NCBI RefSeq assembly: GCF_009720525.1
Contig: NZ_CP043930.1
Location: 2,329,501-2,393,500, forward strand
Reading direction: 5' to 3'
DNA length: 64,000 nucleotides
Source of the DNA: Gimesia benthica
Lineage (GTDB): Bacteria > Planctomycetota > Planctomycetia > Planctomycetales > Planctomycetaceae
Shown: positions 8,537 to 17,717 of the stretch, piece by piece
Position numbering within the stretch: position 1 is the stretch's first letter
Layout of the letters: each line of letters begins with the position of its first letter
The notes under the pieces: generated by a model
Database searches by the model: none
Seen by the model: the letters and a program-made list of their open reading frames with translations, nothing else
What the model was told of the DNA's origin: nothing
Position numbers and translations under genes: made by a program

Positions 8537-8707
8537 AATATAATAAGTTTCGGATGCTTATCGAAGGTTGTCAACTTTCAGATTTAAAGGTTTCTCAGAT
8601 AGGGATTTAGACCTCACACGAACCCGCACATTCGACTATCTGAACAAAATCAGGTTAATCAGATCGATAAATCTAGAATAGCAGCACATTAATAATCAGA
8701 GGCACAC

Positions 8708-8725
8708 CACATGTATTCACATGTA
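8708..8725. repeat. CACATGTA direct repeat, 10-bp period
   Basis: CACATGTA at 8708-8715 and again at 8718-8725, exactly one helical turn apart. Each copy holds the palindrome ACATGT. A possible regulator site about 180 bp before the ECF sigma gene. Confidence 0.35.
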
Positions 8726-8903
8726 CCCAACCCCATTAGCATTCTGAATTTCTATTTGCTTAGCCTGGTCTTCTGACGAAAACAGGACCGAATTTTTAGC
8801 CTCCTCTGAAACTCCCGCAGTAGAAAACTGGTATAGTTAGTGAAATCGAATGAAGTTCTGATTCAGAATTCTGTCGTTGTGCAAGCCGAAACGGGATTTT
8901 TCC

Positions 8904-9461
8904 GTGAACGAAGAAGATGCGGCACTAGTCCAAAGTTGCCTGGATGGTAATACAGCGGAGATGCGCGCGTTCGTAGCACGGTTCCAGAGTTCCATCTTTG
9001 GTTTGTGCTATCGGATGCTGGGGCATCGTCAGGACGCGGAGGATGTCGCTCAGGAAGTCTTCGTCCGCGCCTTTCGCAGTCTGCATCAGTGGGATCCTGC
9101 CAGGACATTAAAGCCCTGGTTACTGACGATCGCTGCCAATCGTTGTCGGACGTTCCTCAGTCAACGGTCCCGTCGACCTGTCCCTGCGGAATTTGCATCG
9201 GAACTGGCCGTCAGTCAGTCGTCTGAAGAGCTGCAGGATCTGGGTGAAGAACTTCAAAACGCCATCAGTCAGCTGCGGGAAGATCACCGCACCTGCTTTA
9301 TTCTGTTTCACCAGGAAAAATTGAGTTGTCAGGAGATTGGAGAAGTGCTGGAACGTCCGGAAGGGACGATTAAAACCTGGCTGCATCGATCCCGTCAGGA
9401 ACTGGCATCTACCTTAAGACAACGTGGAATTGTACCAGAGGTCAGACATGAATCTCGTTGA
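8904..9461 (+). CDS. RNA polymerase ECF sigma factor
   Basis: A 185-residue sigma-70 family protein with region 2 (SSIFGLCYRMLGHRQDAEDVAQEVFVRAF split by family spacing; DAEDVAQEVF is the core) and region 4 (LSCQEIGEVLERPEGTIKTW, a helix-turn-helix for the -35 box). No region 1 or 3, as expected for ECF factors. I use GTG 8904, preceded by CGGGA at 7-nt spacing, giving MNEEDAALVQ. A TTG start at 8877 would add nine residues. The next gene overlaps its end and has a single membrane helix, the usual sigma/anti-sigma layout. The target promoters are unknown; the operon itself may be one. Confidence 0.9.
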   Translation: MNEEDAALVQSCLDGNTAEMRAFVARFQSSIFGLCYRMLGHRQDAEDVAQEVFVRAFRSLHQWDPARTLKPWLLTIAANRCRTFLSQRSRRPVPAEFASELAVSQSSEELQDLGEELQNAISQLREDHRTCFILFHQEKLSCQEIGEVLERPEGTIKTWLHRSRQELASTLRQRGIVPEVRHESR

Positions 9462-10134
9462 ATATCAATCGAAACTGGAATCCATGATCGAATCGCAGTG
9501 CTTCGATCAACGTTCCCAGCTGGAAAAACAGTCCGCACTTTCCCCGGATCATCAGCGGCTCTGGGAAGATTTTCTCATCCTGGAACAGGCACTCCCCGCA
9601 TGGGAACAGACCATGCCTGAGATTGACCTGGTTGATGCGGTGCTGACCCAGTTGACTGACATATCGGGTAATGGCGCCCTGCCATCTGTGACCACAGATA
9701 TAATTGCCCGCCCTCATCGTCTTTCCACTCCCTGGATCTGGACCAGTCTGGTGGCCGCCGGTTTGCTATTGGCGATTGTGATTCCGTTTTTCACCAATCG
9801 ATCAGAAAAGGAAACCGGCCTCCCGGTAGCTGCCAGCCCACCGACTCCCGAGCCTGCAGCTAAACAGCCCGCTGCTCCACATGATCTGAATCAGCTGCTG
9901 AAAAATGCAGGCGCTGCTTCGTGGGGACTTGCCCAAAGTACAGCCGGAGCGATGTCGGAGGCAGTCACCCTGGTCCCGGTTTCACGGTCGGCCCCGCAGT
10001 CTGTAGATACACTTCCTTCTGAACCGAACTGGGTTGATGATATCAATTCAGAAATGCAACCCATTAAAGATCAGTTCAATCACGCCTGGAACTTTATTAT
10101 TCATTCGGTCCCCGAGTCATCAACGAAAATCTGA
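9448..10134 (+). CDS. Candidate membrane anti-sigma factor
   Basis: A 228-residue protein whose ATG (9448) lies 14 nt inside the sigma gene, with AGAGG just upstream, suggesting translational coupling. The N-terminal about 85 residues are cytosolic and helical. One membrane helix follows (WIWTSLVAAGLLLAIVIPFF, about residues 95-115), then a Pro/Ala-rich linker and a polar periplasmic domain. Anti-sigma factors of the ZAS type carry H-x3-C-x2-C; here the comparable stretch SPDHQRLWEDF keeps a histidine but has no cysteines. The call therefore rests on position and topology rather than sequence identity. I do not recognise the periplasmic part. Confidence 0.65.
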   Translation: MNLVEYQSKLESMIESQCFDQRSQLEKQSALSPDHQRLWEDFLILEQALPAWEQTMPEIDLVDAVLTQLTDISGNGALPSVTTDIIARPHRLSTPWIWTSLVAAGLLLAIVIPFFTNRSEKETGLPVAASPPTPEPAAKQPAAPHDLNQLLKNAGAASWGLAQSTAGAMSEAVTLVPVSRSAPQSVDTLPSEPNWVDDINSEMQPIKDQFNHAWNFIIHSVPESSTKI

Positions 10135-10175
10135 TACTTTTCAACTCGCGCAGAGTCTCATCAGGAATACAGTCC

Positions 10176-11987
10176 ATGAAACCAAATCCATCCGTCAATT
10201 GCAGACGCTTGACCACACTTCGGTTCGTGCCAGCCCTCCTCCTGAGTCTACTCTGTTGTCTTTCCGCCCATACCGCTTTCGCCTCCCGGCCGCTCAGTCA
10301 ACTCGTCGATCAGAAAGCAGGGCTGTATCTTGAAGCCACACAGTTGGACCAACATATAAAGCAGTTCCTGCATTCCCAGCTCGCATCACGCTTTCGTGAG
10401 ACAGATGTCTTCCAGCACTGGCTTCGCAGCCAGGATGTGAAAAACCTTAAACAGGGCCTCACTCAGCTGGAAACATTAACTCAACGCCCGTTACTTCCCC
10501 TGCTTCGGGATCTGTTCGGAGAATCGGTTGGCCTGGCAGTATTTAATAATGGCCCGGATCAGAATCCATCCATTTTGCTACTAACCGATGTTAAGGATCC
10601 TGCTGCAACCCGTGCTCTGTTCGCAGACTGGTTTCAAAAGACAGGCGTTAGAGTGACGGAATCAACTCATCTTGATATCCCCTGCTTTACTGCCAGCCAA
10701 CAGACGGCGGATGCCGAGAAGGCTTCTCCTGGGATCCATTATACGTTTCTGCAACAAACTCTGATTCTCTCTGAAAATGAGAACCTGCTCCACTCCAGCG
10801 TCGCACTCTTTGCCGCTTTGCAGGAAGGGAAACCTCTTAAGGAGCAGAACTGCCTCTACAATCATAAGATGTACCAGCGAGCGCGTGCAGTGCTCGCCGA
10901 TGATGTCACAGGTTCCGCCTTCCTGAACCCACGGGCCTGGGATGAATTTATCAAACCTCCGCGCAATGAAGTCGAACAGGGAATTGTCAACTGGTGGCAG
11001 AAAACCGGTGCACTGATCGCAGGTCTGCATCTAAAAAATACTCTTGCCCTGGAGACAGTGATTCTATTCAATTCCGAAGTGATTGATCTGCCGCTGCTCA
11101 ATATTCTGCAGACTTCAGCCAGCACTCCGGATCCCTATACGCTGATTCCACAGAAGGCCCTGGCGGTGATGGCTGGCCAGCTGAATCTACAGTTGTTGAC
11201 GCAAAAGTTTGTCGATTTCTATGCACAGAAACACCCGGAAAAGTGGAAAAAAATTCATGCGGCCAGTGTTGGCCTGCTGGGTGGGCTGGATCCGATCACC
11301 GATATTGCCAGTGCCCTGGGACCTAACGTCCTGTTTTATTCGGTTCCCCGCCAGCAACTGTCCTTCGATGCGATCTCATTCGACGGTCTGATCGCCATGC
11401 AACTCTCTCCTCCTGAGAATGCATCATCCTCATCAGAAAAATCCAGTTATCATCTGGCTCTCGAAAATGTAGCCCACTTCCTGATGAACAGCGTGCTTGT
11501 TCAGCACAATACGGATGCGAAGCATAAGGATAAACCAGCGATCCTCAAGGTGGAAGATCATGATTTATATCATCTACGCTGGATCGACCACCTGGGGCCT
11601 TACCAGCCCGCTTATGGCATCAGTGATCAACAGCTGGTCCTGGCCAGTTCCCCGGATCTCGTTCGTGAGTTTTTCACCTTGAAGTCCGAGGACAGTCTTG
11701 CAGCGCTGCCCCTGTTTCAATCCTGGAAGGAGACTTTTTTCCAGGAAGAGAAACAGCTTTGCTTCCTGAACATTTCTTCGATTCGCACTTTCATCGAACA
11801 GAATTCCGATTTTCTGGCAGAACAGCTCTCAAGACAGCAGGACAGTGATCTAGCCAAGGGAAAAAGCAAGCTGGCAGGGCTCAAAAGCCTGCTGGAGTCA
11901 TTTGATGGAGTCTTTCTGGCGGCAGGACTGCAGAAAACACAGGTCCGGATCGTCATCGGTCTGGGATCACTCTCACCGACACGGTGA
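10176..11987 (+). CDS. Exported protein of unknown function in ECF operon
   Basis: A 603-residue protein with a Sec signal peptide (hydrophobic LRFVPALLLSLLCCLSAHTAFA, cleavage near residue 36). The mature protein is an alpha/beta polypeptide with alternating hydrophobic strands and segments such as DPAATRALFADWFQKTG and LVLASSPDLVREFFT, which recall DUF3352-type planctomycete exported proteins, although the match is weak. No catalytic motif, lipobox or second membrane helix is visible. It starts 41 bp after the anti-sigma candidate on the same strand, so it may be the envelope sensor or main output of this sigma factor (inference). Confidence 0.6.
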   Translation: MKPNPSVNCRRLTTLRFVPALLLSLLCCLSAHTAFASRPLSQLVDQKAGLYLEATQLDQHIKQFLHSQLASRFRETDVFQHWLRSQDVKNLKQGLTQLETLTQRPLLPLLRDLFGESVGLAVFNNGPDQNPSILLLTDVKDPAATRALFADWFQKTGVRVTESTHLDIPCFTASQQTADAEKASPGIHYTFLQQTLILSENENLLHSSVALFAALQEGKPLKEQNCLYNHKMYQRARAVLADDVTGSAFLNPRAWDEFIKPPRNEVEQGIVNWWQKTGALIAGLHLKNTLALETVILFNSEVIDLPLLNILQTSASTPDPYTLIPQKALAVMAGQLNLQLLTQKFVDFYAQKHPEKWKKIHAASVGLLGGLDPITDIASALGPNVLFYSVPRQQLSFDAISFDGLIAMQLSPPENASSSSEKSSYHLALENVAHFLMNSVLVQHNTDAKHKDKPAILKVEDHDLYHLRWIDHLGPYQPAYGISDQQLVLASSPDLVREFFTLKSEDSLAALPLFQSWKETFFQEEKQLCFLNISSIRTFIEQNSDFLAEQLSRQQDSDLAKGKSKLAGLKSLLESFDGVFLAAGLQKTQVRIVIGLGSLSPTR

Positions 11988-12339
11988 GCAATCTCAACTC
12001 TGTACACAATTCTGAACAAAGCACGACAGGAGCCGCCCGATAATCCTCATAATCGGGATGACTACTCAATCGGCACGGTCGATCATGCTTATCGGTGTTA
12101 ATTATTTTAAACAAATCTCCCAATCCGGATTTTGGTGGGAATAATTGAGTAAGTTAGCTCCACTTTCCGACTCGGGCCAGAACTATTTCGGAATCGTGGA
12201 GAAATTCTTCCCCAAAGCATATGAACGGATTGTGTGAGAATGACTGGGAGTCCTTTTGTATCGGACTTGGTTCTCAACACTGGTGTATATGTGAAAGCCT
12301 CAGGTAATTAAACTCCCTCAAAGAAAGCTGAAATTGAAT
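11988..12339. other. Intergenic region, 352 bp
   Basis: No gene seen. A short stem CCCGAT (12036-12041) with ATCGGG (12052-12057) lies just after the exported-protein gene and might end its transcript, but no T-run follows. Confidence 0.4.
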
Positions 12340-12654
12340 ATGGTAAATCAACTTGATCCCCCCTCTGAACTGGTTGTTGACCGTCGTCGTGTTAATCGTA
12401 GAGCTTCCGGCAGCAAAGGTACCATTCATGAGAAGCATGGCGTTGTGGATCAGCGGAAAATCGAGCGTCGCCGCCAGATCGACCCAACCACCTGCGAACG
12501 CGATTACAGCGAACAGGAAATCGATTTCATGAAAGCCATGGATGATTACAAACGACGCAGTGGTCGGCAGTTCCCCACCTGGAGTGAAGTACTGGAAGTC
12601 CTCCACAGCATGGGCTATCGCAAGGTTGCCGAGCCAACAGATATTTCGCTCTGA
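12340..12654 (+). CDS. Small basic protein of unknown function
   Basis: A 104-residue soluble protein. The N-terminal 50 residues are strongly basic ([26 protein letters not shown]). The C-terminal half, [20 protein letters not shown] followed by [19 protein letters not shown], looks like a compact helical domain with aromatic and Gly-Tyr-Arg-Lys positions under constraint; I recall similar C-termini in planctomycete hypothetical proteins. ATG 12340 is preferred over TTG 12334. A good terminator follows 28 bp after the stop. Nucleic-acid binding is plausible from charge but unproven. Confidence 0.65.
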   Translation: MVNQLDPPSELVVDRRRVNRRASGSKGTIHEKHGVVDQRKIERRRQIDPTTCERDYSEQEIDFMKAMDDYKRRSGRQFPTWSEVLEVLHSMGYRKVAEPTDISL

Positions 12655-12681
12655 TCACAAATCATATAAGGTCAAACCTGC

Positions 12682-12717
12682 AGGTGGGATGCGATTTATT
12701 CGCTTCCCACCTTTTTT
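12682..12717 (+). terminator. Terminator after the small basic protein gene
   Basis: AGGTGGGA..GCG (12682-12693) pairs with CGC..TCCCACCT (12701-12711), then six T. The T-run touches the stop codon of the convergent minus-strand gene, so 3' ends are packed tightly. Confidence 0.8.
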
Positions 12718-14413
12718 ATTGCGCGGCAGACTTACCGATGATTACCAGCGTGAGATCGTCATACTGTTCGTGTTGACCGACAAACTGTTTCACGGCCTGT
12801 AGAATCTGGGGGCCTCGCTCAGCGGGACCCGCTGCCGGCTCCAGTATCGCAGACTTGAGACGTTCGATTCCGAAGAGCTCTCGATCCTCATTCATCGCTT
12901 CTGTGACACCGTCGGTATACAGAATCAATTGTTCTCCCGGTTGCAGCACATGGGTCAAAGCCTCGTATTCGTAGTCATCCATCACACCCAGTGGAATACT
13001 TGGCTGATCGGCTGATAATTCGCGAAGAGTCCCATCAGCCTGCAGCAACAGTGGCTCCAAATGTCCTGCGTTGACGAAGGTCACCAGATCCCGGCTGAGC
13101 CTGATTTGCCCCAGAATAAACGTGATAAAGCGACCATCGTGGGCTGCCTCATCAATATGATGATTTACGCGGTGTACCGCATCGGCAACATCTGGCACAA
13201 ACTCCACAGTGCTGCGCACCGCACTACAAACGCGGGACATCACCAGCGAAGCCGGGACACCCTTACCGGCCACATCCCCCAATGCAAACCAGACGAGATC
13301 ATCCTCGGTCTGGATCAGGTCGTAGTAGTCACCGCCGACAGCCCGTGCCGCTTCGTATGACACGAAGAATTCATAGCCGGGAACTTCGGGAATCTTGGCT
13401 GGCAGCAGTCCTTTCTGGACACGGGCCGCAATTTCCATTTCGTTATCGTAACGCTGCTTTTCTACATGCGAGATCATCAACCGGGCACTCTCATAAGAGA
13501 GAGCCGTCTGGCTGGCTATAACCATCAGGAGCTCCAAGTCATCATTGGAAAACATCTGACCTGCCAGCTGAGTATCGAGGTTGATGATTCCAATCACACT
13601 CCCGTCTAATCCCAGCATCGGGGCACACAGAATCGAGCGAATCGTGAGTGTCGAAACGGATTCGCTCTTTTCAAAGCGTTCATCATTCGCCGCATCGGCA
13701 GAAAGCACTCCGGTTTTATTATCGATGACCGTTTTGAGCACTGTGCGGCTGAGCTGCAGCGCTTCCTGATCATCATCTCTGCGATGGCGAACTGCTTTTG
13801 GCAGAAACCGTTGATTGTTTCTGTCATGCAGTAGAATACAGCCCCGATCCGCTGCCGGAAAAATATGAAACAACCCCTCAAGAACCCGTTCGGCCATCAT
13901 ATCCAGGTCAGAAGCCGTCGCAATCGTACGGCTGATTTCCAGGATCGCCTTCAGCTTGATTTCTGGTTTGACCTGGTATTGATCAAAATCATCATTCGAA
14001 CCGCTGGACCGCAGGATCGTGCTCTTATCGACTGCCGGGGGCTTCACGGAGACATTTTTCAATGAAGGAATCAAACCGTATGCAGTCAAGAGCCCCTCAT
14101 GCTGCTCGGCTTCATACTCGGCATCACTGGAGAATTCCAGCAGAAAAGGACCTATCGAGATCTGATCTCCGGAATGTAGCAGCACCGGATCATTGACCGG
14201 CTGATTGTTCACAAATGTGCCGTTACCACTCCCCAGATCTTCCAGTTCGAATCGTTCCTCATCAAGCACGGAGATTCTCGCGTGATACCGCGAAACCGTA
14301 TTTGACTTGAGACAGATATCACAGTCCGGATGACGACCGAGTGTCATCTGCTCGCCCGTTATCTCCAGCCTGGACGAACTGCCGTTATTTTGCAAAAACA
14401 GACTGGCGGACAT
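12716..14413 (-). CDS. FHA-GAF-PP2C (SpoIIE-type) phosphatase, copy 2
   Basis: A 565-residue cytosolic signalling protein. FHA domain about residues 20-95 ([29 protein letters not shown]), a GAF domain about 155-325 ([30 protein letters not shown]), then a SpoIIE/RsbU PP2C domain from about 345. The phosphatase metal-binding motifs are intact: [45 protein letters not shown] and DDLTLVII. It probably dephosphorylates an anti-sigma antagonist or similar protein in response to a phosphopeptide and a GAF ligand. Start 14413 (MSASLFLQ) is chosen on FHA alignment; a TTG at 14467 would overlap the upstream gene. Its paralogue lies 37 bp upstream. Confidence 0.88.
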   Translation of the reverse strand: MSASLFLQNNGSSSRLEITGEQMTLGRHPDCDICLKSNTVSRYHARISVLDEERFELEDLGSGNGTFVNNQPVNDPVLLHSGDQISIGPFLLEFSSDAEYEAEQHEGLLTAYGLIPSLKNVSVKPPAVDKSTILRSSGSNDDFDQYQVKPEIKLKAILEISRTIATASDLDMMAERVLEGLFHIFPAADRGCILLHDRNNQRFLPKAVRHRRDDDQEALQLSRTVLKTVIDNKTGVLSADAANDERFEKSESVSTLTIRSILCAPMLGLDGSVIGIINLDTQLAGQMFSNDDLELLMVIASQTALSYESARLMISHVEKQRYDNEMEIAARVQKGLLPAKIPEVPGYEFFVSYEAARAVGGDYYDLIQTEDDLVWFALGDVAGKGVPASLVMSRVCSAVRSTVEFVPDVADAVHRVNHHIDEAAHDGRFITFILGQIRLSRDLVTFVNAGHLEPLLLQADGTLRELSADQPSIPLGVMDDYEYEALTHVLQPGEQLILYTDGVTEAMNEDRELFGIERLKSAILEPAAGPAERGPQILQAVKQFVGQHEQYDDLTLVIIGKSAAQ

Positions 14414-14450
14414 GGTGAGGCCATAGACTGGGTGACTGGAAATTTCACTT

Positions 14451-16133
14451 TCAGGAAACACGCCCAAAAGTCATGATAGTAATATCGTCATTCTGGGGGC
14501 GACCATTCGCATGCCGGCGGACATCAGCCAGCAGTGCCTGCCCCAGTTCAGCAGCATTCTTTTCACGGTTGGCCTTAATGAACTCCCGCATCCGGTCGAG
14601 GGTGTATAACTCCCCTTCCGGATTCATCGCTTCATCTACGCCGTCAGTAAACAGGACTACAATCTCGCCTGGTGCCAGATCCCGTTCGACCACTTCAAAC
14701 GGAAAGCCTTCCATCACACCAATCGGGACGCCGATACTGTCTTCCGGAAACTCATCAATCGAACCATCCGGCTTCAGAATCATGGGTGACATGTGCCCTG
14801 CGTTGACCAGCGAAATGTGATGCGTCTGGGGATCCAGAATTGCCAGTACGTAGGTCACAAAACGTCCCTCAACAGCACTGTCGCACATGTGGTCGTTAAT
14901 TGCTTCCACCGCAGGTCCGACTTCATGCAGAAAGCGCATTGTGTGCTGCACACAGCTCGACATACGAGCCATGATCATTGCCCCGGGGACCCCTTTACCA
15001 GCGACATCACCGAAGGAGAGCCCGATCTTCCCATCCGGAAGCTCGAAGATGTCATAATAGTCACCACCTACGGCCTGTGCGGAATGATAGGACGCGAAGA
15101 ACTCATACCCGTCCACTTCCGGCACCGAACTGGGCAATAACCCCTGCTGTACCCCGCGAGCGATGTTCATCTCGTTGTCCTGCTTCTGTTTCTCCAGATA
15201 GGAGTTCATCAGCCGGGCTCCTTCGTAGGAAAGAGCCGCCTGGCCTGCAACGGACATCAGCAGGTCCAGATCTTCTTCCTGAAACTGTTGCAGCGGGTTC
15301 TGTGTATCAATGTTGATAATCCCGATTGGCTCTTCCGACAGTCCCAGCATCGGTACACACATCATGGAGCGGATCGACAGATTCGAAATAGACTCACTGG
15401 CGTCAAACTGGGAATCACTGGCTGCATCGGCCGACAGAATACCTGTTTTTTCCTTGAGCACTTTATTGACAATCGTCCGACTCAGCTTGACAGTTGCATC
15501 TTCGCCCTCGCGGCGATGCTTGAACGCACGGGGAACCATCTCTCCTGACTCTTCATCCTTGAGCAGGATACAGCCGCGGTCGGCAGCGGGGAATATATGA
15601 AACAGAGTAGTCAGGATTTGCGGCAGCAGTTTTTCCAGATCGACGGTTCCTGCCAGACTGCGACTGATCTCAATGACCGCCTTCAGCTTGGCCTCGGGAC
15701 GCACATCGAGCCCCCCGAATCCGCCGACTCCGGATACCGCCCCCATAATAGTGGCACCGGCGCCACCATCTTCATCAGTAGCAAAACCGATATCAAAGCC
15801 GCTGTCGACCTGCATCATGGCCGAGGACTTTTTCGCGCCCGCTTTGTTATCTGATTCGAAGCGGAACAGAATGGGACCGACTTTCAGACGATCTTCGTGT
15901 GCCAGTAGGGTCCTTCCGTCAATCTTCTTACCGTTAACGAAAGTCCCATTTCCACTGCCCAGGTCTTCAACGAAAAACTGATCACCATCACCGACAACCT
16001 GAGCATGTCGACGGGAAACCATATTGGAATCAAGCTGGATCTGGCAGTCAGGGTGCCTGCCAATCACCATCTCATCACCCGAAAGGGAATAAGAGACCGC
16101 CTGGCCCGCCTGTAGCATGACTAGAGTCGCCAT
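14451..16133 (-). CDS. FHA-GAF-PP2C (SpoIIE-type) phosphatase, copy 1
   Basis: A 560-residue paralogue of the next gene with the same domain order. [36 protein letters not shown] (about residues 20-90). GAF: about 165-330 ([32 protein letters not shown]). SpoIIE/PP2[54 protein letters not shown] and [10 protein letters not shown], with all metal aspartates. Start 16133 (MATLVMLQ) has AAGGG 8 nt upstream; the longer frame to 16220 adds an unrelated hydrophobic stretch. A Gly-rich linker ([18 protein letters not shown]) separates FHA and GAF and is missing from copy 2. Expressed with copy 2, probably as a tandem duplication. Confidence 0.9.
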   Translation of the reverse strand: MATLVMLQAGQAVSYSLSGDEMVIGRHPDCQIQLDSNMVSRRHAQVVGDGDQFFVEDLGSGNGTFVNGKKIDGRTLLAHEDRLKVGPILFRFESDNKAGAKKSSAMMQVDSGFDIGFATDEDGGAGATIMGAVSGVGGFGGLDVRPEAKLKAVIEISRSLAGTVDLEKLLPQILTTLFHIFPAADRGCILLKDEESGEMVPRAFKHRREGEDATVKLSRTIVNKVLKEKTGILSADAASDSQFDASESISNLSIRSMMCVPMLGLSEEPIGIINIDTQNPLQQFQEEDLDLLMSVAGQAALSYEGARLMNSYLEKQKQDNEMNIARGVQQGLLPSSVPEVDGYEFFASYHSAQAVGGDYYDIFELPDGKIGLSFGDVAGKGVPGAMIMARMSSCVQHTMRFLHEVGPAVEAINDHMCDSAVEGRFVTYVLAILDPQTHHISLVNAGHMSPMILKPDGSIDEFPEDSIGVPIGVMEGFPFEVVERDLAPGEIVVLFTDGVDEAMNPEGELYTLDRMREFIKANREKNAAELGQALLADVRRHANGRPQNDDITIMTFGRVS

Positions 16134-16246
16134 AAATGAAGCCCTTGTGATGACACGATAAATGATATGATAAAAAAGGGATATGATCCTTATTTTAAAA
16201 TGATCCAGCCCTCGATGCAATCACCGTCTGATTCCCTACTGGCCGA

Positions 16247-17527
<1,281 letters not shown>

Positions 17528-17644
17528 GATGTAATAGTTCCTGCTGTTTCTAAAGATAATTCTAACCAGCTTGCGAATATACTCAGTCCGCTGAGACAGT
17601 GCAATCAGGCGGTGATTTCCGCCCCGATCTATCAACCAAATTGC

Positions 17645-17685
17645 ATAAAAAAGGCGGTCCCACGATTAGTATCGCGGAACCGCCT
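17645..17685 (-). terminator. Strong terminator after the WD40 gene
   Basis: A 15-bp stem, 17671-17685 with 17652-17666, loop of 4 nt, followed on the minus strand by six T. Two of the pairs are G-U only on minus-strand RNA and would be A-C on plus-strand RNA, so it is direction-specific. Confidence 0.92.
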
Positions 17686-17717
17686 GGAAAAAGCAGCGAA
17701 ATCAGTCAGGCTGAGTG

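Larger units (their letters stand above)
8456..8903. other. Divergent intergenic region, DUF1559 / ECF sigma
   Basis: About 450 bp of AT-rich sequence between divergent genes. It holds the perfect inverted repeat at 8493-8536 and a 10-bp-period direct repeat at 8708-8725, both annotated separately. No further gene is visible. Confidence 0.6.
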
